The position numbers and the translations under genes were made by a program. A stretch of 64,000 nt of DNA. It comes from Sialis fuliginosa (Eukaryota; Arthropoda; Insecta; Megaloptera; Sialidae). The notes below the pieces were generated by a model that was not told the origin of the DNA, ran no database searches, and worked only from the letters and a program-made list of their open reading frames with translations. Position 1 is the stretch's first letter. Each line of letters opens with the position of its first letter. The stretch spans positions 26,536,001-26,600,000 of the forward strand of contig OY540810.1 in the NCBI GenBank assembly GCA_961205875.1, written 5' to 3'. Shown here one piece after another: positions 46,950 through 59,765 of this stretch.

Positions 46950-47116
46950 AATGAAATCGTACATATGATAACCTTGACGCATGCGTGATAAGTACAATCA
47001 GCGACTTAAAATAAGTACTGCAAAGTGTACTTCATAAAATGCATAGCATTTAAATTATTATACATTTATTACCACTGCTTTAAAATATCGAGCAATTTCT
47101 TTATAATATCAGGCAT
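46950..47116 (-). mobile_element. MITE family 1 copy 3, truncated
   Basis: TGATAACCTTGACGCATGCG, AAGTGTACTTCATAAAATGC and TTTAAAATATCGAGCAATTT match copies 1 and 2 inverted. It ends TTTATAATATCAGGCATT after deleting the usual sub-terminal part. Confidence 0.8.
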
Positions 47117-49479
47117 TAAACATATTATTTACATTCAATATTACAACGAATCTAGTCTTACGAATTATTAAAAATCTCTTAAAACAGAGACTTGGTCTCG
47201 TACCGTTAAAACTTATCGAAAAATATAACTATCGGCATGAATTCCCATTGGAGGTTACATATTGTGATCTAATCCATTAAATTGTATGAAAAAATCCACC
47301 ATTGATTTTATACAGCATTCGCACGTATGTGACATGTTTTTGCTTGGCTATTGTATAATTGATGAGAGTGTAGTTTGGTTGTCGCGGTAAAAGCACAACA
47401 ACAGCGGTATAGATACTAATGGGAAAACGAACATTGCAGAATACAAATGCACTGTGATCATTTTTGCGGCTAAACAAAACTTTATGATGTTCGTTTTTAG
47501 TGTATAACTTGACATTAGACAATTTATGATTTAGAAGTATAGGGAATGTGAATATAAAATATAATATATTATATATATTTATTTATTACTAACAGAAACA
47601 TGATTCAACTGGGAATTAATTGATATTTATAGTATAGTAAATTTTATTTCCATGTTCTGAAAGAAATGGAAGTATTGCAATACCGTCGAAAAATCGTTCC
47701 AAAATAAGAGATAATTCTGATTGTACTACCTTCAAAACGTAAAGAAAAGTTGATTTCCGCATGGCGGTTGGTGTGTGTCTGTATGTGTGTTTGTGTATCT
47801 GGATGTAGAATTTTCTTTCGTTCACGATACTACTGTAAAAATGCACCGATCTGAATTATTTTTTGGGAAAATGTTTGTCTCAGTGAGTACTCTAGACCAA
47901 TTGATTTTGGTGCTAATCGGATTAGGGGTTTTAGAAATATTCGAAATTTTGTAACTTTTATCGTCTAAAATGTGAACGTTGCGAGTATTATCTCACTAAT
48001 TATGTTAAGACTTAGTACATTTGTAGTTAAATAGAAAATAAAGGGCATTTATTTTTTGTACATACCTAAACAGCTATTGAAAGTGTGAAAACTACCCTCA
48101 AAATTTGAATTTTAAATCTAATTCATGTTGTCTTGGAAACAAATGCAACTAAATTCAAATTGTAAAATTAGTTATTCTACGAATGTGTATTATGTTTTTG
48201 ACATTAAGATATTATAAAACTAATATATATACATACAAATGTGAGTTTTATTACTGACAAATCTCATTGAAATTTTCCATATATTAAAAATTAAAAAAAA
48301 AGATATTAAAGAACATGAAAGTCATGTATGGTCCTCCATACCGATATTTTATTTATTATTTATTGTATGGTAAACATAGATTATATTTATATAAGTCTGA
48401 AGATATGTAAGTGGAATAAGATGAACGCTTTTCCTTGTGGAAATAATATAAACATTTATGTACCATTGACGTAAATAGATATGTAATACAATAAACAATA
48501 CATTACGTACAATACGTACTCATGTTACTTGAGACATGAGAGAAACAAAACAATATTGCCATATCAGTAGTTTGAGTGGTAATATAAAGAGAAGAGAAGG
48601 TTATCACTCCCTAGTGAAGGCTAAATTACTTAACACAATTAAATAGTTGTATGTAAAGCGAGAGATCCTTAAAATCATCCGTTTGAAGGACCACAAATAT
48701 TTAAATAATTTGTGATTTAAATGATGTCTTATGATGAGACATTATTCAAACAAAATTTTTTAAATTAGCATAGGAATAGTTTCAAAGATATAAGGTGTCA
48801 AATAAATTGAAATATGTAGAACGTTCAAATGAACGAAATTATCTAAAATTATAAAACGATATAATATATGTATTAAAAAATAGAAATTAATTAATTACCA
48901 ATAAAAGCGACGATTCAAATATAAAACATGTGTATCATACAGATAGATTAATAAGTGTACTAACATAATTACACAAATATTTGTAATACCCGCCACAACA
49001 TATCAACAGTTTAAATCTTTAAATTGTCATCTTGATGGTCATTTTCATCAATTTTCATTTTCAATGCGTGGAAGTAATTTTGGTGCGTTGTTGAAAATAT
49101 TTTAAAAACAGTAACAAATTGTGTTATTTTGAATGGATTAGTGTTATTTTATACGTATAACAGTTACATTTATTTGTTTGTAATGTTGATTTAGTTTTTC
49201 TATATTTCCATTTTTTTCAAAACATACAATTTTATAAAAATATTCACCTTAGGAGCGTTTATACAATAAAAACGGAGAGGTTTGGTAATGTATAATACTG
49301 ATGGAACTATCCGATCTTCTTGTTTGTATCGATCTGATGACCGACCAACGTCTTTTATTATCGTCCAAAATGATTTGGTTGATTCGCTTTAATAAAATTA
49401 TTGTATTTGAGGTTTAATTTATTTTATAATTTTTTTTTTTATTTTCAGAGTTTTAATAGATTTTGTTATGAGCTAGGTA
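47117..49479. other. Unassigned region
   Basis: TGTGTGTCTGTATGTGTGTT near 47773 is a simple repeat. Minus-strand open frames at 47277-47522 and 47616-47846 lack motifs. Confidence 0.35.
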
Positions 49480-49805
49480 ATACTAGGTATATTAAAATAA
49501 AACTATCCTTAAGATGCATGCATGATATTATTGTGCTTCGAACTAATTTTTTGTATTTGTGTATTATTCCTCCCTGACACGTGTATCAAGCTCCTCAGGG
49601 TCAGGGTGGTTTAATACAGTTTTTAATTATTTTTTTTCAAAATATGAAATTCGTACTTAGATATGACAATTTATTTCAAATAATGTTGTTATAATATGTA
49701 CAAAGGACCAAACTTCCAGTGAAAACATTTTTTGTTTTAGTTTTTTAATATTTCTGTACAGAAAATTTCTATTTTATTAAAAATGTATGTACCCTCCCCA
49801 ACTCC
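49480..49805 (+). repeat. Dispersed repeat, partner of 40104-40435
   Basis: CTATCCTTAAGATGCATG, ATTATTCCTCCCTGACACGT, GGGTCAGGGTGGTTTAATAC and CCCTCCCCAACTCCCTC match the partner inverted. Confidence 0.85.
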
Positions 49806-50240
49806 CTCTATCTAGTATGTAAAAAAATACTATAGTTAATTAATTTTTATAGGAAATAAAGTAGGTTGTCTTATATCATACACTAACCTGCTTACACGGA
49901 ATTTTTAAAACTGTTGTGGATTCTCGAGCAAACAAATATATACCTACATTTTTATTTTATTATTTCTTATGTATCTTTCAAATTTGGCTATGAACAAAAC
50001 ATCTTTTATTCTTTTTCGTTATACGTTCCTTATAACATATTATATATTAGTCCTCTTTGAGAATTCAAATTTCAATATTTATTTTACAAAAAAATCTCAC
50101 TTTTTAATGAAACTATAATACTTATAAAAGTTTTTTTTTTGGCCTTCCATGCTCGATGATTTAGCTAGAACTCTCTTTTTTATTTCTCATTCATTTTATT
50201 TTTATTTTTTTATTTTAACTTCTTTAAGGTTGTTAAATTT

Positions 50241-50241
<1 letters not shown>

Positions 50242-50272
<31 letters not shown>
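50242..50272. repeat. 31-T run
   Basis: Uninterrupted T homopolymer (A on the other strand), about 0.4 kb after the dispersed repeat. Its length may vary between sequencing runs. Confidence 0.9.
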
Positions 50273-50714
50273 CGTTTTTCCCTTTACTTAGTTTTTGTTT
50301 TCTAATTATTTAAGTACGGGGACACAAGACAGGATTGTGAAGTTGGCTCTGGGCCGCTCAGGGCAGGTTAAACAAACATTATGACCAGAATTCAGGATTT
50401 TAGGTGGGGAACTGCATAAAAGTTAATTATTTATTAATATTAATGAATTTAAATTGATTTAGCAAAACTATAAATTTATTAAACAAAAAGTTTATTTATT
50501 TTTTTAAATAAGTTAACTATATTTTTCGTTTGTTGAGATTGTAAAACAAATATTCAATATTGAACAGAAATTATATATATGTGTATGTTCAATACATCTT
50601 TCTGTTTACTTTTGGATATTTGAAGAAGATTTGAAACTTCTTTGGAAGTAAATAAAATAAACTTTGATGATTTACTTTATCAAGAAAGCCTGAGGTTATT
50701 TAAATCAAATATTA

Positions 50715-51854
50715 CATGAGCTGAAAAGTATTTGGCCTAACTATGAAAAAACGATTTTAAATGAAAAAACTCTTTTATTCTTCAACATAAGCTCCATCTA
50801 GAGTATTGTACTTGTTCCAATGGTCCTCTAACATTTCGATACCGATCTTATAGTGGTTCGCGTCAAGTCCTTGTTTCCAACTCGACCTCTTTATTAAGGT
50901 AAAATATTTTGCCAGAGAGCCACATTTTCAATTTCGGAAATTAGTAGTCGCTGGAGGCCAGGTCAGGAGAATACGGTGGGTGCGGAACCAATTCATAGCG
51001 CAATTCCTTCAATTTAACGTGAGACTTGTGAGATGGTGTATTGTCTTGGAGAAACAGCATTTTTTCTTTGCCATTTGCGGCCGTTTTGCCTTGAATTTGT
51101 CGTCTAATCGATCCAGTAATGCACAGTAATATTCTTTGTTGATTGTTCTACCATGTTGAAGGTAATCAATAAATATTATACCATGTGTATCCCAAAAAAT
51201 ACTAGTAAGAACTTTACCGGCCGACTGTTGGGTTTTTGAGTGTTTTGGACGGCTTTCATCAGGCAATAACCATTCTTTATCTATTGTCACAAACCGCATA
51301 AAAAAAATCCTTCTCATTGCATTGAAACAGTGCACAAATTTTGCTTTGAAAGAGAACACATTCATCTTTTCGTTCAATTGTTAAAAAACGCGGTACCCAT
51401 CGCATGTAAAGTTTTTTCATATATGTAAACATTTATGAAGGGTATGACCAGCACGTTCCTTTGAAATGCCTACGGTGTGAGCTAGCTCACTTACTGTCTC
51501 TTTGCGATTATTCAACATAATTTTACGAATTTTTCGAATGTTTTCTGAAGTAACTGTCTTATTTGGCCTTCCTGAACGTTGTGCATTATTTGTGCTCGTA
51601 CGGTCACGATTAAACTCAGCAAACCATTCCTTTGTTTGGACGGTATTTTTCCCGATCAAAAAACAATGTTTAATCAAAACACAAAATTCACTTTTTTCTA
51701 CGATTAAAAAAATAACAAAAGGAGCGTCACTTCGAAGGCAATAACTTGAGTAATAACAATAACTTCTAGTAAAGGTTGGTACTCTATGGGAAGCATAAAG
51801 ATTTTTTGTGTATATTGCCATCTGTATGTCAGGTTAAAGATTTTTCAACCCATG
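50715..51854 (-). mobile_element. mariner element, 1140 bp, flanked by TA
   Basis: The + strand left end CATGAGCTGAAAAGTATTTG and the inverse right end, read as CATGGGTTGAAAAATCTTT, form TIRs of about 27-31 bases with scattered mismatches. TA lies directly outside both ends (50713-50714, 51855-51856). The element is somewhat short for a mariner, consistent with internal deletions in the transposase. Confidence 0.92.
50890..51821 (-). pseudogene. mariner transposase, frameshifted and deleted
   Basis: Transposase catalyses cut-and-paste movement of the element. The first frame (51417-51821) has the N-terminal DNA-binding part: KSEFCVLIKHCFLIGKN, RTSTNNAQRSGRPNK, VGISKERAGHTLHKCLH. About 20 residues between KNTVQ and KEWFAEF appear deleted and no start Met fits. 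The second frame (51009-51377) has FVTIDKEW in place of the usual TMDExW, a short deletion, then KTQQSAGKVL, FWDTHGIIFIDYL and AKRPQMAKK. A third frame carries the second and third catalytic Asp in LQDNTPSHKS and PYSPDLASSDY, then a stop. At least two frameshifts, so inactive. Confidence 0.93.
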
Positions 51855-51856
51855 TA

Positions 51857-52863
51857 GTATAAAAGTTGTTATTGATACGATAATTATTGTTATAAATATA
51901 AGTATTTTTAATTGTATAACCATTTATTAAATCATCCTAACGGGAACGTTTATTATTTTTTATAGCAAATTAAAATTTTTTTAACGCACTGCGCTCCTTC
52001 AAACGCTCAAACCAGTTACACCAACAACAAACAATCAAAGTCAATAAATATTAACCAAATATTTATTCAATTGTGCACCCAGCCTACTTTAATATTCATA
52101 ATTCAAACAATGCTAATTTTTTCTTGTTTGAATTCCACAAAACAAGGAATACAAATCAACTAATTTATAACATTCATTGCAATTTAAGCATGAAAAATCC
52201 CCTCATATTACAGTACCATGAGTTTTCGTTGACTACTGGAAATCAAGTTAATTCTTGTGGAAAAAAGGTATCATTTGTATGAAAATAACTGGCTAATTTT
52301 ACTGTTGCGATTTCATTATTGTGTTCAAAAACACACAGGCCAGTAATAATTATTGGTCCGTGTTTAATTGAGTAAGTAGACATTTAGAGAATAACAGTGG
52401 AAAGCTGCGTCCCGTGATAAATAGTGTAGGCTAGGTTTGTTTTATCGTAGGATGAACATATCGAAGGTTTATTTACAAAGTATCCGCGCAATTTTTTTAT
52501 TTGTTATTTATTTTTACTTTTACATTTAGGTACATACAAAAAATGTTTGTTAAATTTTTCTTTCTTCGAATACTTTCTATGTTAATCAGCCGCTCTCATT
52601 GTTTATAACATTATTTATTTCTAATTAATTAAATGAAGCTATGTAATACCTAAGTACATATTTGAAAAAATATATTTCATTCAATGTTATAATTATAAAA
52701 AAAAACGTATATACTTATAATTCGATTTCGTTTTCTTGGTAAATAAAAAAATCAATTTGATTGCGTGCTTTTTTTTACAGAGCTACTTATTTCGATTTCT
52801 GAACAGCTGAATTTATAGATAAATATAAAATATGAATGGAATAAAAAACAAAAGAATATAAAT
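51857..52863. other. Unassigned AT-rich region
   Basis: An open frame at 52073-52282 has no motif. Confidence 0.35.
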
Positions 52864-53311
52864 GTTACGGGCAAAGTCCGCGAGGATGGTAAATTAACGA
52901 ACTTAGCCCGGTTTTAAGCCGTCATTGTCGACAATGCTAAATCGTCGTGGGCAATGTCACCAACAATCATTTATTTAGTAACTTCGCCCGGTATTAAGCG
53001 GGTATTGTCGACAATGCTAAATCGTCATGGTTAAACTGATATTAACTATCAAATAAAATTGCTTGATGCAAGTTTTAAAATATATTTATTACAATTAATC
53101 AAGAAAAATTTATAATTACATTAGGTACAACATAAATGTGCCATAAATGTCCGCTTAAAACCGGTCGAAGTTACCAAAGAAATGATTGTTGATGACGATT
53201 TAGTATTGTCGACAATACCCGCTTAAAACTGGGCTAATCGTTAATTTACCATCCTTGCTGACATTGCCCGAGCAGTGTTGACTCTGCACACCCCGCGGAC
53301 TTTGTCCATAT
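52864..53311. mobile_element. Hairpin MITE with repeated ATTGTCGACAAT words
   Basis: GGGCAAAGTCCGCGAGG at the left and CCCGCGGACTTTGTCC at the right; GGTAAATTAACGA / TCGTTAATTTACC inside. ATTGTCGACAATGCTAAATC occurs twice on the left side and ATTTAGTATTGTCGACAATA once on the right. Each carries the self-complementary ATTGTCGACAAT. AGCGGGTATT / AATACCCGCT also pair. No ORF. Confidence 0.85.
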
Positions 53312-53326
53312 CATATACCAGACATA

Positions 53327-53498
53327 CATAAAGCCGTATTTATGAACAGGAGCATGAGTATCTAACTAGGGACCTCGTGGGGACAGGGGCCTCGCGACTC
53401 AGACGTTGATTATTAAAAAAAAAATTCCCAGCTCGGCCACTATTTTATGTATTGCTATTTTTACGTCTCGGGTTTCAAAATATCTAAGTACGGCTCTG
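53327..53498. mobile_element. hAT-like MITE
   Basis: CATAAAGCCGTATTTATGAA and, inverted, CAGAGCCGTACTTAGATATT. CAGxGCCGTATTTA ends are typical of hAT MITEs. A similar unpaired end lies near 60221. Target duplication is unclear. Confidence 0.5.
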
Positions 53499-54281
53499 TA
53501 TGTTCAAAGGTACAACTACAAATACATTTCTTAACTTGTAATCTGATTTAAAGCAAGCTAGTATTAATGGATTAGCATATGATTTTAACAAACTTTAAGG
53601 ACGATTATTTCAGACAATTACCGAAAACTATTAATAAATTTACACGTTAAGACATAACTCGTTTAGAAATATTACTTGAGTTAATTCAATTTATAAGTAG
53701 GTATAAGTAAATTTACAAGTTTCTGGCAAATTCATAAATGAAGTAATATTCTGCTTATTTGATGAGGAAGGTAGATTTACTCTTATCTATATAAATTTCC
53801 TTCGTTTTAGTCATCCTCGTTTAATTCTTTTTGTATAAAAACGAATCATGTAATGAATTGGTATACAAAGTAATGTTTGATAATTTATTAATTCTACATA
53901 ATAAATACAACTATTATCTACGTACTAACTTTTAATTTATATTTGAATTGTAGACAAAATAATTATATTATTACTAAATAATCTATGTTGGGGAACTTTT
54001 ATTTTAGCTTTATTCGTGTATATATATGTAAATATTTTAATAAAAAAGATTTGTATATGCAAATTAATTTAACATATGTACATAATTGTACTAATATATT
54101 CCTAATAATATTGTTTTAAATTGTGTACCTATGTATTCAATGTTCATTCATGTATTTTAGAAAAATTGATACATTTCCGAGAAAGCACATTTCCTACGAA
54201 ATTTAAATAAACAAAATACGTGAATTCAAAAACATAATGTTATTCTAAAATAATATTTTGAATTGCTCTTTATTATATATA
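53499..54281. other. AT-rich, nothing recognised
   Basis: No recognised coding or repeat structure. Confidence 0.4.
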
Positions 54282-55020
54282 AGGGAGAATGGGGTAATTA
54301 AGAACACATAAAAATTCAAATAAAGTAAAACCTGAATAAGAAACCAATAAATTATGGATTATTATTAAATTTAATAATCTATTTGTTATATACATTTTTA
54401 GTATCAATTTTAATAAAAATTAAAAACAAAATTAAAATTAAAGAAAAAAACAAAACCCTATGTGTTCGTGATTACCCGGTTAGGATGAAATAATTAAACC
54501 TAATTCGTACAAAATTCGCAGCAAAAGCCTGTGGATGTACTTTGACCACTGGTACACTTAACATGTGCCCATAAATTGTATTTGAAGCATATTACCTTTT
54601 CTTCTTATTTTTTACATGACACTTCTTTTGGTTATTTTTTAAAAAATAACTGCGATTCGTCGCACTTTTTCCAGTTTTAGTTTTTTTGTCTTTTTTTACA
54701 ACGTTCGGAATTGTCTCATTTAATTTGTTCATCATTACCCCACGAGCTTGAAAAAAATAAACATTTTTTTGAGGTTAGGATTATATAATATAGTAAACAA
54801 TACGGGTGATATCAAATACTATTTGATTTATATTAATTAGATATAAGTTATTACATAACTTTTATTTGATTAAAAAATTAGATTTAATATGATATAAAAG
54901 TGAAATTTAGCTTACTTTGTACTGTGAGCGTGCAGAGAGAATATTAGCTTTCCTCTTTTAACATACTGAAACACTGAATTCACGATTACCCCACGTTCGT
55001 GACTACTCCACTCTCCCCTA
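54282..55020. mobile_element. AGGGAGAATGGGGTAA element, copy 2
   Basis: AGGGAGAATGGGGTAATTAAG at the left; GTGACTACTCCACTCTCCCCT at the right, with TATA-rich flanks. A diverged direct copy of 41859-42620. The minus-strand frame beginning MMNKLNETIPNVVKKDKK runs further than in copy 1 before a stop; it is basic and has no firm homology. AGGGGAGAGTGGGG-type ends occur on pogo-like elements in animals. Confidence 0.8.
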
Positions 55021-57644
55021 TACTATAAATTAAATGACTAGTAATTCAAAAGGTGAAAATAAGTAAATTTCTCTTTCATATTATTTTTATCATTTAAAAT
55101 AAATGAGAAGAAGGTATTTTCATTTAAAAGAAACACACAATGTTATTTACTGATATAGCTTTATCTTTTTATGCATTCAAATATTATATTATTTGTTACA
55201 GTCTTCTTTCTATATTCTCTATTAAGTTTTGTTACCTTTTTCACTGTATTATTTAGTATTCTTTTCAGCTATCTTCCATTTCGTTATACACAATGTAAAA
55301 CAAAATCGATATGTTTGCATGGAAAGAATTTTTCCTTGGTCTTATAAACTTTATAGATTCCCATCTAACGAAAATAAATGATTTTTTTTCATTTGGAACA
55401 TGTGTTTACCCCTACTAACAGAAAGCTTTAATATCTGTTATAAACCATATAAACTATATCATATTTATAGTATTTTCCTATTCCAGAACGGGTATTTTAT
55501 AACATGTATTATTGCACGTGAGGAAAACAGTGCCACCGACTTTATTTATACTGGGTGATTTTTTATGTTGGCTAACGCCAACAACATGAAAACCATAAAT
55601 TTTTAATTCAATTAAATGCTTCTTTGGTTGAAATTCCCAATCGATTGGTTCAATTTGGTGGAGGGATTCAGTCATCTAAAGGTTGAGTTTTTTTATGGAA
55701 GTATTTTACACAAAAAAAATTTTTTTTTATTACTTTTTTTGAAGTTGTATAGAAAATTAATAATAAAATAAAAAATAAAAAAAGATAATAACAATTTTTT
55801 TATTTATAATTAATTGATATGTAATAATTATTATAAATTAGTTTACAAATTAAATTTATAGTTTTTAATTATAAAATTTTAAGTATTTTTTGAAACATTT
55901 TATTAATTTATTACCAAAATATGTATATGACAAGTCTTATATCATATAATATACTTCATTTTCTAGAACTAAAAATCTTCTGTTTTCATATTTTTGTATT
56001 TATTTTGTTATAATAATAATATCGAGAAAAAATAAATATTTGACGAGAATAAAAAACCATTTCCGGTTTATCGACGTTCGCAAAAAATAAAATTGTATAT
56101 TGAATAATAGAACAACCGAGTAGATTAAAATAATTGCTGTTAGCATATATTTTGTCTCTCCTACTGCACAATGAATATACAATTTTAATCACAAAGAAAT
56201 TGTACAGATGAGAATGTCACATGCAGAGTGATATCTACTTTAAATCATGAAACTATACACATTTTATGTTTATAAACAACTAAAATAATAGAAAACATTA
56301 AAAAATATTTAATATATTCATGTGACATCGTTCTCTGAAATGTATGTACATTTTAATACAAACAATAAATTATGAAACTTTTATTATTACTTCAATAAAA
56401 TATAGTAGAGGGAAATTAGCATGCATTCGGGAAGTTGGATTTTCTCTTTATATATTCAAAGATGAGTTGAAAATCGAAAAAGTTAGGAAAATAGGCTATG
56501 TGCGTTCCGAGAAAAATGCATAATTGTGCATTTTTAATACATTTCGAGTGTATCGCTACACTGTTTTTGAAATATCTCCAATTCTGTAGGTCGTAGGAAA
56601 ACAAAAAAAAACTAAAATGCTCGTAAGTTAATAGACTATAGAACTGTGTAGGTAGCGTTATTTTCCAAATGCATCTTATTGATTTTTATCCTAGGGATTT
56701 TTACGAAAATAAGAGGAAATATTTATTTTTATATTTTAAATGCGTGATGAAATTTTCAAAAATAAAATTTGATTTTTACGTCCACAATCGGTCATATTTG
56801 AAAAAATGGAAAAGCTCGCCATTTAACATCGTAGGGTAAATTTAATTAATTTATTTATTGTAGACTTTTTTATGTACTTTCTTATGAATATATGCCATAC
56901 TCTGTTAAATAAGTTAAATATTAAATAAACCTCACTTTTTTGTCTATTCCCTCTACTAGATATGCAATATACATATACAAATGTTAACAAGTATTACAAT
57001 TAATAAATCAACCTTAAGTAGAGTTACTTAAATTCTGAACAGCCAATATGTTATAACCATTCTTTTGTTAAGGTATAACTTGCAGGTTCCAATAAAAAGA
57101 AACTCCACTGATATAAAAAACGTATTGCTGTAATAAAAATAAGAAAATAAATTTTTATAACAAACCATATAATTTTAGTAAATTCATGAATGTATTGGTG
57201 TTATTGTTTACAAAGAAAACAATAGATGCTATCAATAAGTACATGAATTGAATTGGAATTTCAGTTGTAATACAGTTATATGAAAAAGGGGGAAAAGACG
57301 AAAATAGCATCATGTATATATATGTATATGGTATAAATGAATTTGGCATTTACGTTATGTGTTGTATTGCTAAACAATCATTACCATAATTTCAGTAAAA
57401 TGTTGACATTAATGTGTTTTAAATTTAATTTCAATTTTTTTAATAAAAAATATATCTTTGTCCATAAACATTATATTTATCTACTTTTGTATTTGTATAC
57501 TATAGGTAGGTATGACATAGTTTATAAAAATATTATTACAGCTGTATATTATAGTTATTTCATTGTTAGGGAACAAACTAATTTGGTCAAAGGCTATAGC
57601 CGGGTAAGCATGCAAAATATGCCTTTGCATAGATTTGGCTGATT
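55021..57644. other. Unassigned AT-rich region
   Basis: Open frames at 55478-55675, 55986-56192, 56416-56604 and 57337-57642 were read and show no family motif or splice context. The last is rich in Tyr, Asn, Ile and Phe, as expected for AT-rich non-coding DNA. Confidence 0.35.
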
Positions 57645-58068
57645 TTTTTGGAAGTCATTACATTTTTTCGAAAAAATGAATAGGACGCAAATTATAGAAA
57701 ATAACTTTCTCTATAACTTTTATTATAAACATTTTTTCTGGTATGAACCATTTGAAATAAATATAATTAAACAAAACTGATTAATTTCTTGAACAATTTT
57801 TTTTTAAATGAATGCAACATAAATTTATAGAAAGTAATATTCTCTACAACTTGTAACTATAATATTTTTTCTAAAGCATTATGTACCGTTTAAAAATTAA
57901 TTAGAAAAATTCAAAAATTGAAGAAAATCAATTATTTCTTGAAAAAAATTTGAACAGAACATAAATTATAGATAATAGTATTTTTTACAACAGTAATCTA
58001 AATAAACCTTTTTTTTCTACTGTGCACCGTTTCAATAATAATTCGAAAAATTCAAAAATTGAGATCAG
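57645..58068. repeat. Diverged tandem triplet, unit about 140 bp
   Basis: Three consecutive units share CATAAATTATAGA, TCTCTACAAC, TTTTTTCT, GCACCGTTT and GAAAAATTCAAAAATTGA words, with boundaries near 57785 and 57930. Identity has decayed, so the array is older than the one at 27454. Confidence 0.7.
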
Positions 58069-58835
58069 TAAACATCCGTTTCCAGTTTAGTGATGATTTC
58101 AAAAACAGGAGGTGCACATCTATAGTATACAAGAACCTTAAGTTTAAAATTTCATGTCTGTAAATCTCACCGTTTTGGCTGTAGAGCGTTACAGACAAAC
58201 ATACACACACACAGACGTCATTGAGATAATGGACGTATATACTTGATTCAGAGTCCCTCAAAACATGTATTTAATTCCGTTAAAATCTTGAGTTCGAATT
58301 TTTTCGTAATTACTATATTTTATTATACAGTACATTTCATGTATGTATAAAAATGTAAAAAAGCAAGCCATTTTTTAATGAAAATAGAATATCAAATAAT
58401 GTAATTAAACTAGAGTGTGATGCATTAATACCTGTATAAAATGGCTGTATTGTAATTTATATTTATAAATGTTAAACAAACATATAAAATCAGACTTGTC
58501 GTGTGATAATTTACATTCGACAGATAAAAGACAGAGTAAATTCAGAAGAATAAAATCAACAAAGACTTATTGAATGGACCAAGTTGCCTTCCGCGTCATT
58601 GTTATTGAAGTGGTCTCCATTTCAAGTGATTACTTTCTGCAGACATTTTCATCAATAGATAAATAAACAATACTATATTCTGTATCGCATTTCAGCAAGC
58701 ACTTTCAACAATAAACCAGCACATCCGAAACTATGTTCTACTCACAATTTTTATTACAAATGTAACTGTAAATATATGTAAATGCATAGTTGAAAATTTC
58801 ACGTAAGATATCTTTTACTATTCAGATTATAATAT

Positions 58836-59032
58836 ACCAGCTGTTACCCGCAACTTGATCTGCGTGGAATTTGTATTTTTTATCTAATAAATTTTAAATG
58901 TCCTTCCTCAGAATGCAAGCTATTTTCCTGCCAAATTTCATCAAGATCGGTTCGTAGTTTAGATTGTTTGTGAAAAGATAACAAACAGACATACATAACT
59001 ACTTTCGCATTTACATATATAATATTAGTATG
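58836..59032 (+). repeat. Dispersed repeat tail
   Basis: CCAGCTGTTACCCGCAACTT, CCAAATTTCATCAAGATCGG, TTCGTAGTTTAGATTG, AACAAACAGACATACATA and CTTTCGCATTTACATATATA follow the order seen in abundant insect dispersed elements. No coding part is attached. Confidence 0.55.
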
Positions 59033-59569
59033 AATAAAATATTATTATTTTCGGAAACTCGTAATTATAACTATCAAAGTAATGTACCGACAAAGTAATC
59101 AGATAATAGAACCATGAAGATGCAGAACTTATTTTAACGACATTAGCAGCGATGGTTAAAAAACGATCGCAAAAATTACTTGTTTTTGAAATTTGAATAA
59201 AAACTTCACCACAAAGGATCTACATTACTGAACCGGTAATGAATTTCAGACTAGAACTACCATATTTTATTTTTTAACTGCACAAGCTACAACTGCGCAC
59301 TAAAATAACACCTGGAAGATAGTTCATTGATTCTATTATATAAAATCAAAAATTGTTTGTTTTTTTTTATTACAAAATTAAACCAATTTTCATGGTTGAT
59401 TGTATATCCACTGCATAAATAAAATTATTCATGCAAAAAAGTTAGAAAGATACTGTCCGTGTGTCTGCATCTATCTGTTTTACAAAGGTTTCGCAATTAC
59501 CAAACAGATTTAAAAGTGACGAGTATTTCTTTGCGTAGTTTTTAGACCCTTTTTTATGACACTACGAGT

Positions 59570-59765
59570 TCCGGAAATAGTTCAAGACTCGGCCAAGGCT
59601 TGTCGTACCAAGTCTGGCCCATAGTTGGCTCAATCTTAGGTAAAGAATAGGTGACCGAAGCTCGGTATCTGATAGTTGGCTAAGACTTGGACCAATATCG
59701 AAAGAGCAACACTGGCAATCCAATGTTGGACCAAGCTTGAGCACATCGTCAAGGTTGGCATTTCC
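59570..59765. repeat. Decayed TTGG/CCAAG motif array
   Basis: Words such as GGCCAAGGCTTG, CCAAGTCTGGCC, AGTTGGCTAAGACTTGG, GTTGGACCAAGCTTG recur every 20-40 bases. The minus-strand open frame (59562-59744) reads as a repetitive Leu/Gly/Ser peptide and is a by-product of the array. Confidence 0.6.

Noticed and set aside
57337-57642. 101-codon open frame
   Set aside because: Composition (Phe, Tyr, Asn, Ile, Leu) matches random AT-rich sequence and no domain is recognised.
59562-59744. Leu/Gly/Ser-rich minus-strand open frame
   Set aside because: Produced by the decayed TTGG/CCAAG motif array.
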